A stretch of 64,000 nt of DNA from Verpa conica (lineage: Eukaryota; Ascomycota; Pezizomycetes; Pezizales; Morchellaceae), in assembly GCA_033030425.1 (NCBI GenBank), contig JAUFSD010000001.1, positions 1,612,001 to 1,676,000 of the forward strand, given 5' to 3'. Both the position numbers and the translations under genes were made by a program. Each line of letters begins with the position of its first letter. Position 1 is the stretch's first letter. This document shows positions 25,423 through 38,110 of the stretch, one piece after another. The notes beneath the pieces were generated by a model, which worked only from the letters and a program-made list of their open reading frames with translations, made no database searches and was not told the DNA's origin.

Positions 25423-26736
25423 ATGGTACCGTCACCCACTCAAAACGATTTAATTGCAGAGGGCTCCGGCTCCGGCTCCGATAACGATGAGTATGACTCG
25501 CTTTATGGGAGTGGCACGTACGTAAATTTAATCCTATATCCACAATTATATCCTAACTCAGGAGAACTAGCGCTACCGACACAACCTCTCTTTCATCATC
25601 CATAACTAAGTACAGATACGAGAATGGAAGAAGGTATTAAATCGAAGTTCCGCTTCCTTAAACACCTAAGACTAATCACTATTTCTACATAGATACCATG
25701 CCTACAGCGAGGGCCATTATTGGGCCCCAAATGATGAGAAACAAAATGGGCAGTTAGATATTTTTCACCATATATATACATTACTGTTAGATGGCGAGCT
25801 ATACAAAGCTCCGATCGGGGAAAACCCCCAAAGCATCCTTGACCTCGGAACTGGGACAGGTATCTGGGCAATTGATATGGCCGATAAATTTCCATCGGCT
25901 CGCATCATTGGAAACGACCTTTCCCCGATTCAACCTGCATGGTATAGAGATCCTATTCTTTTTTCAAATCTATATTTATATAGAGGCTAATTTTTTTTCT
26001 CTTAGGGTACCCCCAAATCTCCAATTTGAAATAGACGACTTTACAAAAGAATGGGCCCACAAGCCAAATTCTTTTGACTTCATCCACGCGAGAGCACTCT
26101 ATGGAAGTATTGAGGATTGGCCACAGTTTGTTGGACAGGCCTACAAAGCAACTAAACCTGGTGGATGGTTTGAGAGTGTAGAGACTACCATTGAACACTT
26201 GTCTGATGACGGAACAGTACCGAAGGATTCAGCGATATTAGAATGGGTCCAAAATGCAAAGCTTGCAGAGAGTAAAATGGGGAAAGTATTTTCGCTTGAG
26301 TATAAAGTCAAGCCATGGATGGAAGAACAAGGTTTTATCAATGTTGTTGAAACGGAATATAAAGTTCCTGTAGGGCCTTGGCCGCAGGATAAGCACTTGA
26401 AAGAGATTGGAAAATATAATCTTTTAAATATGTTAGAAGCTATGGGTAAGCTCTCTACGACTAATATAACCCTCGGCGGGAGGGATTGAAGGAAGGATAC
26501 TAATACTCTAGTTAGAGGGGTTCACGATGGCTATTTTCACACGTGTTCTTAAGTGGGATCCAGTCGAGGTCCATGCCCTGCTAGGCCAAGTACGAGAGCA
26601 ATACTTGAACAAGAAGATTCACGGATACTACCGATTGTATGCTACCCTATTACTCAAATCACTACACCTATGCTAATTTTACGCGTTTAGATTTTTGGTT
26701 TATGGTCAAAAGCCAGAGGACGAGGACGATAAATAA
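25423..26736 (+). CDS. LaeA-like TAM-family SAM-dependent methyltransferase (copy 2)
   Basis: Six exons: 25423-25517, 25571-25633, 25693-25941, 26006-26445, 26516-26636 and 26691-26736. They total 1014 nt, 337 residues. All five introns (53, 59, 64, 70 and 54 nt) are GT-AG and frame-consistent. Landmarks in order: Ser/Asp/Gly-rich N-terminus, YRYENGRRYHAYSEGHY, LDIFHHIY, motif I DLGTGTGIWAIDMAD (103-117), IIGNDLSPIQPAW, VPPNLQFEIDDF, FDFIHARALYGSIEDW, KPGGWFESVE, VPVGPWPQD, EIGKYNLLNMLEAMEGF, and C-terminal LVYGQKPEDEDDK. It belongs to the same family as the gene at 13523-15308. Two of its introns (after QPAW, and just before the final YG.KP block) sit where the other gene also has introns in the same phase. 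All SAM-binding residues are kept. The substrate is unknown: the family includes global regulators of secondary metabolism, but most members are uncharacterised. Confidence 0.9.
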
Positions 26737-29244
26737 TATAATGGAAAGCCGAGGAATCATGTGGTTTAGCAGTCTAGCAGAAACTTAGGATACTAAAAAT
26801 TTAATAGCCCCGCTCTTCATTCCTGCATGCTATTGTAAATTATATATCGTTCCTCCCTCCCAAAGTTAGATCGTATTCTAGTCTTTCTATAGCTACGTAC
26901 GTGTAATTTTTTATGCGGCGGCCATGAATATCATACAAGTCTGGGATTCCTCCATGCCTCATGTAGTATATATTCACTTGTCTGCTATGTATCTATCTTC
27001 AGCATGTAAAACAGCCCATATAAAAGGAAGCAGTGCACTTCCTACTTATTCAAGTACTAACTTAAATCAATAATGAAGGTTTAAATTGAAATTCAAATAT
27101 GCTACATCTTTCACACGAAGTGCGGGGTTTGATATTGTCGAAGTCTCCTTCGCTGTAATCAATCGGCCCGAAATGCCAGGTGTCACAATTGATTAAGCCT
27201 GTCTGCTGACAGTTTCCCGTACGTACCGAGATACCAACTTAAAATATTACCCTACATTAAAAATGGAGAAATATTCAGCACTAAATTAAGGAGACTTTCC
27301 CTACTATATATTTTCCAGGTAGAGGCTCTCAATGACTCCGGAGAGCTCCAGAAATCTCAAAATACCGGGGATATATCCTATCTTAGTGTAGAGACCGACC
27401 GTCAGCAACTTGTAGCCTTGACCTTCTCAAAGCACAGGCCAAAACACGGAATGTAAGATTCTATGATCTCACGAAATATATCATCCGGTGTCAGGCTATG
27501 TTAAAGATATAGCTCAAATAAAGAGGAATTAAAACAGACTCAACTTCCAAGTAGAATCTATTGTGCTAGTATGCCCAGTACCAGTGAAACCTGCTTTGAA
27601 GAAGCTATCCAAGCGGTTGTGCCAGACCCTAGGACTGATAGCCTAAGTCTGTGGTTCATGCCCCTGAAGTGCTGTTCATTTCAATGGGGCTGGGACTTTG
27701 CCACAGGTGGCCCCGGGGTCCCCCACTATTGTGCATTATATGCTCAGCTACGCCGCTCACCTCCATCTATAGTTCACTCATGGCCACAACCTGTTCAGAT
27801 AACTATATAGAGAAATCACCTCATAGATACCAGATCAAACTCTACACTAGACTCATACTCATCCGATACCCAAAATGGCAGAATGTTATTCTCCACGAGT
27901 TTTTGAGGCCTCGGACCACCAGCATACGTACACTTGGACTACTCGGCACCCCCTGCGGTATCGAATGAGTATATTAGGACTGCAGAAGGGCGCAAAATCA
28001 AAGTAACTCATGCCGATCTTATCCCACCCATATTCACCGCAAAGTTCCATCCCACCTCCATTACATATCCCTCAACATGAAATTCTAGCCGATCTTCTGA
28101 AGGGTACTTGTACCGAAGGGGAGATGCTCAACGAAGTTTAGCAGATGAAGGGTCGTCAAAAGGGAAACTCGGGAAGCTGTTTCAGGATGACACAAAGATC
28201 GCAACCGTTTATGACTACTGAGGAGGTAGCTGTACGAAAGATAAGAATGGAAAACCATCGAGCTAGATTTATTGGTGGTCGTTAAGTCTATACAAGAGGG
28301 ATTCAAGCTGTTGCCATCTATATTACTTGGGTCATAGACATAGGTTAGAATTCTCCAAAAACGACCTTGTGGGCCTCTTCAGTCTACATACTAGCTAGCT
28401 GGTGGAAAGGCATCAGCACATTTATTATCACCATGAACTAGTTATATTCTTTGTTGCTACCACCATAATACTACTTTACGGAGCTACCCATAACCAAAAA
28501 AAATAGTTTTGCCCAGCCCAGACTAAGTAATTATCCGAGGCATGAGACTAGCATATAGACCTCCACAGACAGGCTGGGCAAGCCTAGAAATGTGGCAAAA
28601 TCACGATACGATCGCGTGAGGGATACAGCAATACCATGCATGCGCATTCAGTGACTTTCTAGAAAACCAAGATACCTTAGTTGAATTCTGAGGCTGTGCC
28701 CTAGGTTAGGAGTTTGAATCCCGAGCGTATTTTATGCAGCAAATCTTGTAGTAGTCGCAACACCCCTCACGCGCCTTATAAGCTAATCCATAAGAAATCA
28801 AGGCTAGATACATACACTATATTATCCTACATGCATGAAACATGAAATAGGGTCTCGGGTTCTTCGTCTACCTGGGCTTTATTACAAAAGCTATAGCTAT
28901 TTCTCGATGACAAACACATGTATCACTTTCTTAGCCTTCCTTGTACGTACAGTAACACTCCAACTCTCTGTGTAGTGCATGCATTAAGACTGGTCAATTT
29001 CATGATATCTCACTCGTAAGTGCATAGACGGAGTCTCCATGTCGAACAGAAACCCCAGTTTAGAAATTTAACATCGAATTTAGGTTATTTTATTTACTTT
29101 GGTTAAAACATCCGAAAGCCCCATAACCCTAAGTTGATTTTGTAATACGGGAACTTACAAAAAATCGGACACAGTAATACCTGGTAGACCACCTTGATCC
29201 TAAAACTGAGATTCTTAAAGATAACTACAAGAATATACATGAAT
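26737..29244. other. Intergenic, AT-rich
   Basis: No supported gene. Short frames at 27571-27968 are overlapping and lack domain resemblance. At about 28690-28725 there is a B-box-like GTTTGAATCC without a foldable tRNA around it. Confidence 0.5.
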
Positions 29245-29634
29245 CTAAACAGCACCATCACCGCAGTCCTGATACACAGGCGTAGTCCCACACTCCGTCG
29301 AACACCTACCGACGATGCCATTATGGCAGTAACAGCTTGCAGGCCAGCTCTGGATGCAAGCCCAGCCGGAAACACACTCCTGGTAGCATGCCTCTGGGGT
29401 CACGACCACTGGTTTTGGGCAAATATCCAGAACTGGTACGATTTCTTCCTCCGGACAAGCTGCTGCGCATTTTGTCTTGACATCGTTTGCGCAATAGCAG
29501 CCATCGGGCCAGATAGCAAGGCAAGATGTCGCAGCAACGCATTCGTCGTAGCATACTGTGGTTGTTTGAGGCAAAGCCGCAGAATAGACTACGGGGAGGA
29601 GACACATGACAAGGGCGGATACACTGAAACGCAT
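29245..29634 (-). CDS. Small secreted cysteine-rich protein with duplicated 8-Cys module
   Basis: A single coding exon of 129 residues. Residues 1-18 (MRFSVSALVMCLLPVVYS) form a clear signal peptide. The mature part is two similar halves, each with eight cysteines in nearly the same spacing. The first half runs CYDEC, SC, GCYC, KC, AAC, IC; the second runs CYQEC, AC, SCYC, RC, TEC, DC. Size, secretion and even cysteine number fit a disulphide-bonded extracellular protein, possibly an effector or surface-active protein. It is not a standard CFEM or hydrophobin pattern that I recognise. A likely 5' UTR intron (minus strand, GTAAGA at about 29883 to ATTCAG at about 29656) would place the transcription start close to the TATA-like box at 29921-29930. 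Gene call is good; function unknown. Confidence 0.75.
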   Translation of the reverse strand: MRFSVSALVMCLLPVVYSAALPQTTTVCYDECVAATSCLAIWPDGCYCANDVKTKCAAACPEEEIVPVLDICPKPVVVTPEACYQECVSGWACIQSWPASCYCHNGIVGRCSTECGTTPVYQDCGDGAV

Positions 29635-29920
29635 GGTTGCTTCTTTGTGGGGCGCTGAATATAAAAGTAATTGTCAGTAATTGAAACACCTTTGTAGCTA
29701 AACAGAAAAACCTCAAGGTCTATACTATTGGGCTCGGATCAGAAAGAATGTAGGGTAGAAAGGTGGACTAACTTAAGAATTCGTATCTCGTTTTGATAAA
29801 GTGCACAAAAGCAGAAAGGTTCTGAGATTCAAAGACCTACAGAGTAGACGACTACGAAATAAACCCTGAAATCTTACTTTGTTGTGTTGAAGAGCAAAAA
29901 CTGTAGGCCATTGAAGACCG

Positions 29921-29930
29921 GTATTTATAT
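29921..29930 (-). promoter_or_regulatory. TATA-like box of the secreted Cys-rich protein gene
   Basis: Reads ATATAAATAC on the minus strand. It is about 40 nt upstream of a good 5' splice donor (GTAAGA), which would splice to the ATTCAG just before the start codon. Confidence 0.45.
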
Positions 29931-32900
29931 TCTTTCAAGTCCCGTATTCTCTACCAAAAATATGCTGGACAGCTGACATTCCCGGACTGTGGTACTGCAT
30001 GTTCGCCAAATTCTGGGCATAACTGAATACGAGCTACCTCCACCACTCGCCAAGATTCAACTTTTTTCCCGGCGCAGAAAGCTCCCAGGACCGAATCAGC
30101 GTGGAAAGATGCCACAGCATATGTGACAATGTAGCATGGAGCTTCTAAGACACAAAAAACCGTGTGGTAACAGTCGCTCTGTGCACTTAGAGGCCCCCAA
30201 AGCCAAGATATGTCTGCAGAAACAACGTTCTTCGTTTTATCCGTCGGTCTGTATGCTTATTTCTCCAGTATTCATTCCGCTTAGACATAACCGAATGTAG
30301 TCTCCGAAAAAGCCCTACATTTGTGGGCCTAGACAAAGGCACCGTTACGCTGAGATACTTGACATAAATAGTCTATGAAAATATTATGTTAGCTACTATC
30401 ATCGTCAACATCTCTGTAGAAACCTTGAGAGTCTACCATATGTATCCTTGGGAAACCCTAGTTAATATCGAGCCTAGGGGCTCGATATTCGAGAACATAT
30501 GGCCAGTGAACCACTCGATATTAATATTGTACTTGGCTTCGCTTGATATTTCAGCTCTGTACGACCGGTACATAACAAAGTATGCGGGGTGAAGTACGCC
30601 AAAGTTGCCGGGCCCAGGGTAATCGCAAGGCGTAAACCATAGATCTGCTCACAAAGAGATTTGTTCGCGCAGGCATCTCCCTCCAAAAAAAAAAAGATTA
30701 TGGAGCTCCCAGGCTTATAAGTATCTCGGTCAGGTCAATACTTAGATATAGTACGCAATTTCCAATTAAGAGTGCACAATCGTGGTTCTCAAGTCATTGA
30801 ACTGATCGAGAAGTTAACCCGATCTTCTCATCAAACGCACTTTCCCATAATTATCCAATATGGTAGGTACTTTGTATTACACCGAAATTCATTTTGCCCA
30901 GTTTAAGCCTTTAAAACTACCGGTAAATAAACGACGGAAAGGGAAGGGGGGGGGGTGGAAACGTGGGAATTAACTCCGGAACATCGGTACGTCGGTGGCA
31001 TTACAGCCACCCGTTTACCGTGGGAGAGTGTAACAGTAGCACAGGAAACAGTTCCGCACGTGTAGAAAATCTTCGGCAATTCTATTTTGAAAGACATCTC
31101 CCGAGGTCTTACGGGTAGGAACCAAATGCCGGTACCTGGTCGATCCTTAATCCGTTCCTGACCGTTAAGCTGATGGTCTTATCTCATCTCCTATAGATTT
31201 TGATACCAGCCAGCAGCAAACAAGACATGAAATTTCAAAGATTTTGGAGATTGTTCGAGTGGCTAAGCTGCTGGAAACTGTTGAGTTCTTAGGAGAAGTA
31301 TGCAGTGCTATGGTCAAAACACATAACGCTTGCTCGGGTTAAATCAATATCCGATCCTCAATGTTTTCCACTTGGCGCCACTGCACCATCGCCCGGTGAG
31401 GGATTTTATTGGCTTCATTTGCGATGTAGAACTGAAGCTGATCCTGCATATCAGCCTTCAAAGCCATCGAACCTTCGACCTTTCTAGTGGACATGAAAAG
31501 AGAGGCCGGGCATTTTTTGATTACGTGCAGCCTTCTGCTTGAATCGAGCCTCGTCAAACTGACAGCTCGCGCGCCGCATGTAGATTATATCTAGAACCGA
31601 TATGTTCACTGCGAACCGATGTCAGGTGGATCCTTGTTTGTGTACACCCTCCAAGGGATTTTGTTCGAGCGAGGTCCTTATTTGGCTAAATAAGCTGAGT
31701 TGAAAGCGAGGTTTGGCTTTAGCCGTTTTCTGAACTTCGAGGCAAAGGAATCAATCAGCACTTACATGTAGCAATTACTTCGTCTTCAATCATTTCAGGG
31801 GGCCATGTACATACATGTACCTGCTTTACACTAGTTTTGTATCATGTCAAACGACGCGTACTATACTACATAGTAAGGTCCACCAGAGCTCTCGTATGCA
31901 CTTTCTACAGCTGAGCTTCTAGCTATCCCCCCCTTTTTTTCTTCGATATTTACTTTGGATCGAGAGTCAAATCCCCCAATGAACCGAGATCCGAGCAGCG
32001 ACAGCAAATAAAGTGTGAGCTCAGGCATCCGGAGACTCCGGCTATAGGACATTTTAGCACCATACGTACGTATCCGCGCACAATATATATTGACCATAGC
32101 ATACATATAGTTATCTCCCTAGAACTCAAAGCAATTTACTGGCCATGAATTGTAGAAATAAGTACGTAGATAAGTGATATTGCGCTGGGAGTCATTGGCA
32201 GATTCGATCATTACTAATCACTCGCAACCCTAAATTGGTTGACTTTACATATAAAAAGCTTATCTAGGCGAAATGAGACATTTCCAGTCGTTTTTATACC
32301 ACATACCTCAAGTAGTCTTTTACCGGATCAATATGGCCGGCGGTTCACATGTATATCGCGTCTATAACGCGCGTAGAGTATTTACGGGTCCTCGGCTTCA
32401 ACCAAACCCCCGGTATCTCTAATACACTCAGACCTAAGGTGTGGATATGGAACGATAGCTAGGGGCCTCTAGATCGCGGGAAATGCCCGGGGGACAGCAG
32501 AGTTGATTTCAGACCGACTTCGGCTTATCCGATCTCTAGAATAGGAAACCACAAGGAAGTAGAGAAACTCGGTTCTAGTCAACCCTAATGAATTCTAGGG
32601 GTCATAACAGCTAGAGCTAGAAAAAGAAGTTTAACCCTGAATAATGTATTAACTTAATCACTCAAACAATTCCCCGAAGCATTGCCACAACTCTAAAAGA
32701 AAGAAAGAAAACAAGCTTTTCTACCTGATGACTGACTGGTTTTCCATTGTCATACCTGAAACGTTAGCTCCTGAAATAACTCACACATACCAACTAAACA
32801 AGATATATATATACCCGCCTAGCCATAATAACACACTTGAAGATGTATATGAACTTTAAAATTACCTTACAAGACTTGTATCATCTTCCCCAACTACAGT

Positions 32901-35900
32901 TGGTTGGGGGGGGCACATCCTACCTTACAATGTATATTCGCCATGCTTCAGCGTTATGTTTGATCTACACATATACTAATAATGGAGTAAATTATAAAAC
33001 TAATCTTGAACACGCGTGGGTTGTGCGTACATACGCCCCGTTCACTTCCGTCTTGCCGGTCCCCGGGGCCAGACTCTGATATGTTCCAGTGATAACGTTC
33101 TTTAGATACCATGTTGTCCTTCTCGCAAAACAACAAACGCGCTCAGACTCGAGGGGTCTAGGTGTGCGCATTGCATATTCCAGTGCGGTGAACACACTTT
33201 ATTATTTTATTCCCCCCCCCTTATATCCGAACACCAATTAGATTCTTAACGGAGGTGACTACGACTATTTTCCAAGTTATCACGGTCTCGACACCCTTGG
33301 CGGCGGAGTGGTGGCTGAGAATCGGCTGTTAGCTTTGTACATACAGCAGCCGAGACAAATGCATGGCCGGAGAGAGAGAGATAGAGAGAGAGAGCGATTA
33401 AACTGGTTCCGAGAAACGACTATCTTGCCTACTCCGTTATCGAGTTTTTGCACCACCGTCATGAATCCCATACTGGAATCTTCACACTAAGAGCTTCTTC
33501 TTCTCTCCGATCCTCGGCGACTAACTACATATGTAACTAGAGTGAGCACTTTTTTTTTTTTGTAAAGTTTCTTTTTCCCTTTTTCAAAGTACGGATGATC
33601 TGAATTGAGAAAAAAGACTTGTAAATTGTAATTTGTATACCTAGTAAGAAATACCGGACAATACCTTAAATGAGTAATTCTGCAGAGCCTCAAAGGATGG
33701 CGCCTAGAGCTTCCTCGATTATCATAAGACTAGACATGCGCGGCGTGGGACTTATGCAGATGACTGCAACATCTGCGTTAAGATGTTGACAAGACCCCCC
33801 CTCCCCGAGCTAGACCATCGGCTAAGTAGCCTCCCCCCCCCCTGTGAAACCGGCCAGTACAGCTGCGGTTAGCGCTTGAATATTTCCCTCTCTCCGGCGT
33901 TTTTCCCATAGTTTATTACTGTTCTATTACAAAGTGATAGCTTGGCAAATGTGACTTCCTGGATATACAGATATGTATCATGTACTCCACCATGTATAGT
34001 ATTCGAATAGTGTACGTTGCAGTATGCGTGACGTAGAACAAGATCCTAGACTAAAGGGAGAAGAAGAAGAAAAAAAAAAGGTACCTCGCGTGATTTTGTT
34101 TTTCTATGAATGGAAGTCCAAACTCGTCCAAACTCGGGGGGGGTGAATACTCGGGGTGAATACCCCAATATATACACCTAAAGCAGAGATGCAGAAACCC
34201 GTGTCTACAGCTTAGTTGGTCTCTCTTATTCGTATAAACGCCTCCATCTCTTGGCTTTTTTTTTAACGCACAGCAAGGTGACAAGTTCGTTACAGACGTT
34301 AGTATCACGATCCTCATCTTCGGCCAGCGGCAGCCTCAACCCTAGAGATCGGAAGGCAGAACGGATTAGTGCATCTGGAGCGCCTTGAACATGACTCTCG
34401 ATGATGCTGTTGCAGGTTACGAAATGCAGACATGTTTCATTAACCTCCAACCTTTTAGTGGGGGCCGGCTCGAAGCGGTACTGAATAGAGCTTAGCCGGG
34501 GGGGGAGGGGGAAGGGTTGCGGGAGTGATCGACAATGCGAGTGAGTGAGAGGGGTTTTGTTCCGAGTTTCGCACCGGCCCGCAATCAACAACAAGATATA
34601 CTTTCCCTCCCCCCCCATTCTCTCTCCCTTTTAGCAGGACTAGATTTATGGACATGGTGACCACGGGCCCTCCCCCATTCTTCCCCCCCCCACCCACTAC
34701 AAACTGACGGAATCCCGCTGCCGCGATCTAGCCGCGATGGAAGCATGTAATTGACGAAGAAAAAAGAAAAAAGAAAAAAAAGAAATACACGCATCCATAG
34801 ACGTATAAGAGACACGCGTCTAAAAAATGCTCCGAGGAGCGGTCAGCCACTGGCCGGTACGCGAAAGGGCAAACCTTCGCGAAAAAAAAAAAAAGGTAAG
34901 TAAAAGGGTCACTAAAAGGTAAAATATATACGGGTATGTATATGTACGGGTGCATTATCGTGATTTTCCTAGACGCTTCTAAAAGTATAGTGATAATCAC
35001 ACGCACTCTTTCTCTCTCTCTCTCTCTCTCGGGTTAGGATAACTATGAATGCACGATTCCTAGTAACAGCATGACTAAACTACCTCCCCCCCCGGGTATC
35101 CACTTCTTTTTTTGAATTTCCCCAGTATCTTGCTTCCTTTTTCCTTCTACAGCTATAGCTATAACAGAAAGAAGAAGAAGAAGAAAAAACTCATGCGCGC
35201 GTGTAATGTATCTACGGGAATGAATTGATCCTACAGTTTTCTTCTTCTTTTCTTTTCTTTCTTTCTACCCTTTTTCATCCCCCCCCCCCCTTCTTCAAAC
35301 TCGCGGGAATCACTAGTAGGACACGGCTCGTACAGTGTCCTGCCCATAGTTCTTGAAACAATATAATGATTTTTTACTTTCGGCTACGTAAAAAAAAAAA
35401 AAGATAATTTTGCGGGAAGCAGGCGGGTGTTTTGTGTGAACTCATCGCGCAATTAGGGTCACTATTCGCTGTTTCCCGAGATTATTCTTTTTTCGCCTAC
35501 TCCGAGACAAGGTTCTCTCTCTCTCTCTCTCTCTAGCTTCCTTCGTACGGATAGACTAAGTCGGGGAAGTACGGTGCGAGAGAGGGAGAAAATAAAAGAT
35601 AGGAGTGCGTGTTGTAGTACATGTATTTTTTTCACTTGGCTTTCTTTCTTTTCTTTACGCTTTTGCGCTTTGTACTTTTGTCTCTATGGGAAAAAAAAAA
35701 AAAAAAAAAAACTGCCAACTCAGCATTCTTTCATCTACACCGAGCCGAACTGAACCGGGTTTGTTAGGGTTGATCTCTCTCTCTCTCTTGATACTTACAA
35801 TGAACGTGGGTGATTTGTTGGAGGAGACTTTTCAATCTGATGTTTTAGTCTTTAGTTTTTTTTTTTTTTTTTAAAAAAGAGCCCTCCTCTCTTCTCTTCC

Positions 35901-37000
35901 GTTTGATATGGGGGGGGGTCCTTCATGGTTTATGACAGGGAAGACAGACGGACGGACGGACGGGCGGGCATCGTATCGTATCGTATCGTATCGCGTACGG
36001 TGGCTACCTGGTGCTTCTGATCTCCATTATCCCTTTATGGGATTTATTCCATCATGCACCACAACGTAGGTACTCTATATAAAAGATACATCAGCTAAAG
36101 CAAAAAATATATATATATACATAATAGTAATAATATTACATACAGCTCCACTTTTTTTTTTTTTTTTGCTCGCGTATAGTAATGAACTTCCCCCTTCAAG
36201 GGAATATAATTGTACCCCCCGAGTTGACTAATTGTGTAGAGTAAAGGGTATCTAACTACATAGCTAGAGTAACTACATGTAGGTTTTTTAGCTGCCCTGC
36301 AAGTCCGATTTGCCCTCCATCCTGGGCATGACCAAAGGAGAGCTGCATGCGCGGTCGCCGGCGAATTAAATATTCGCCTTCCCCCCTCTCTCACACAGGG
36401 AAGGTCCCCCCTCCCCCATCCAGGAGATGCCGAGACGGACAAAGTATTTCAAAGAGCCTGAAAATTTGAGGGATTGGGGGGGGAGGAGGGAAGGGGGGGA
36501 AGGGAAGAGAAGAGAAGAGGGAAGAGGGAATGGTCAAGGAAAGATGGAAGAAATCATTGCAATGCTCTGCATGGACATCAATCATGCCATAAGCGTAGAC
36601 ACTTGACTGGTCTCGCTCTTTTCACACGAAACCCCCATCCTGCAAGTTTCTAATCGGATCTCGTTTATACGAACGGGTGTGACAGCGGCGGTTGTCTTGA
36701 TTAAGCGCGCATATATGGCGCGGAACACCAGCCGAGCACGATCGGGGGCTGGCTCGCACTGACTGGGGGGGGGGAGAGACTCGCTGGCAGAGATCCAGGT
36801 GGGAGAAGGGCTAGAGCTACACTGGCAAAGGGAATATATCTGCTGCCTGGCATGGACCGTCTATTTGGAGGCATGGTTGAGGCAGATTAAACGCGGGTAC
36901 TGCTGCATACGGACGATAGCCAGGTAGGCAGGCAGACAGGAAGCAAGCAGGTAGCAGGTAGCAGGTAGGCAGGCAGGCAGGCCAGGCCAGGCCAGGCCAG
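29931..37000. other. Long gene-poor stretch
   Basis: No gene could be supported in about 7 kb. 29931-33200 is AT-rich unique-looking sequence with a small perfect hairpin at about 30465-30490 (ATATCGAGCC stem). From about 33200 homopolymers and microsatellites take over: (GA)n near 33370, poly-T and poly-A runs, (TCGTA)n at about 35970-35994, GACG repeats just before it, and poly-A of about 20 nt at 35691-35710. The frames here are low-complexity. Confidence 0.5.
35945..35995. repeat. Adjacent GACG and TCGTA tandem repeats
   Basis: About five GACG/GGCG tetramers followed immediately by five TCGTA pentamers. The pentamer array is short but exact. Confidence 0.8.
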
Positions 37001-37030
37001 ACCCCCCCCCTCCCTCCCTCCCTCCCTCCG
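36918..37030. repeat. CAGG-type and CCCT-type tandem repeat block
   Basis: AGGTAGGCAGGCAG-type tetramers and CAGGC pentamers run into poly-C and then five CCCT units. It lies about 1.1 kb upstream of the gene at 38111, at the start of its C/T-rich leader. Confidence 0.8.
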
Positions 37031-38110
37031 CCCTCCACTCGCTAGCCCTCCCCTCCCCTTCCCTTCCTCCCGCCCGTTAGTATACTCTACTGTGGTCCCC
37101 CCTCCACCTCGCTTCTGTCCTATTCGTGCCTGAGCTCATCTTCCTTTTCTCCTGCCTCTTGTCCACCCTCTCATCCACTTTCCTCTCTTCTAAACGCCTC
37201 CCTCCCCTTCCCATTCGCAACAGCTGCGCCCCTCACGAGATCCACGAACCGGTACGAACAAACCACGAAAGTCTTTTCTTGCAACGAAGGGGAATATAGA
37301 GGGCTGTAGGGAATCTGGAGCATTGAATAATTGGGTTTGCTTTCGAGGGATAACTTTCTGAAAGGGAAGAAAGGGAAGAAGAAAAGAGAAAGACAATTTC
37401 ATTTCTTTCTCTTTCACCAATTCTACCTTCTGCGGGGGAAAGTTTTTCTGTTTTCTATTTCCATCTTTTTTATTATTCGATATTTACGTTTTTCTCTTGT
37501 CAAAGAGAAAGACTATTGTTGGGGAGGTCTGATTGCGGTTTTATGATTTGTGTGGGAGTTTGAGGGCTATCATTGTTACCTTTGTGTTGGATTGTCGAGG
37601 GCCAGTCAGTTTGTCCCGAGTCGGTCGCAATTGCGCCAATACTACACCAACACCAGCCCTGTGTCAGTCTCCAAGAAGGCAAGTTTTCCCCTCTGCCTGC
37701 CTATTATCTGCCTGCCTGTCCTTGCGATGGAGCAATGATGCACCCACCGCTTTTACTCTTGTACTCCTGAGGGGGGTCTGAAATTCACGCCCGGCCCCCC
37801 CTTCCCCTTCTTCCTCTTCCCCCCCCATTGCCTGTTGCTACAGTGACACTCTATCACTTCTCTTATTCCCTCCCCCGGCCCGTTCATTCGTTCCTTCCTT
37901 CCTTTATTCACTACCTCTTGGTCGACACAAGTGAGAGAAATAGACGCCCCCCCCCCCCAGCTAGCCATGTTAGTCCTGACATCTCGCCTCTTGTGACAGC
38001 CTCTGTAGCACCCCTCAGATCACTATACTCCGCAAAACAAATAGACCACTCTCAAAAAGATACGAATCAGAATCATCTCAGCTTCGCACACACACACACA
38101 CATCAAATAA
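37031..38110 (+). promoter_or_regulatory. C/T-rich upstream region of the gene at 38111
   Basis: Pyrimidine-rich plus strand (for example 37080-37210 and 37790-37960, the latter ending in 13 consecutive C), closing with a (CA)n tract just before the ATG. It resembles the leader before the Lst4-like gene. Short frames inside it look like chance. Confidence 0.45.

Noticed and set aside
27571..27968. Overlapping frames of 79 and 105 codons
   Set aside because: They overlap in different frames, have no recognisable domain and no flanking exon.
31339..31557. 72-codon minus-strand frame that might be a transposon fragment
   Set aside because: No transposase or reverse-transcriptase motif can be seen; too short to support.
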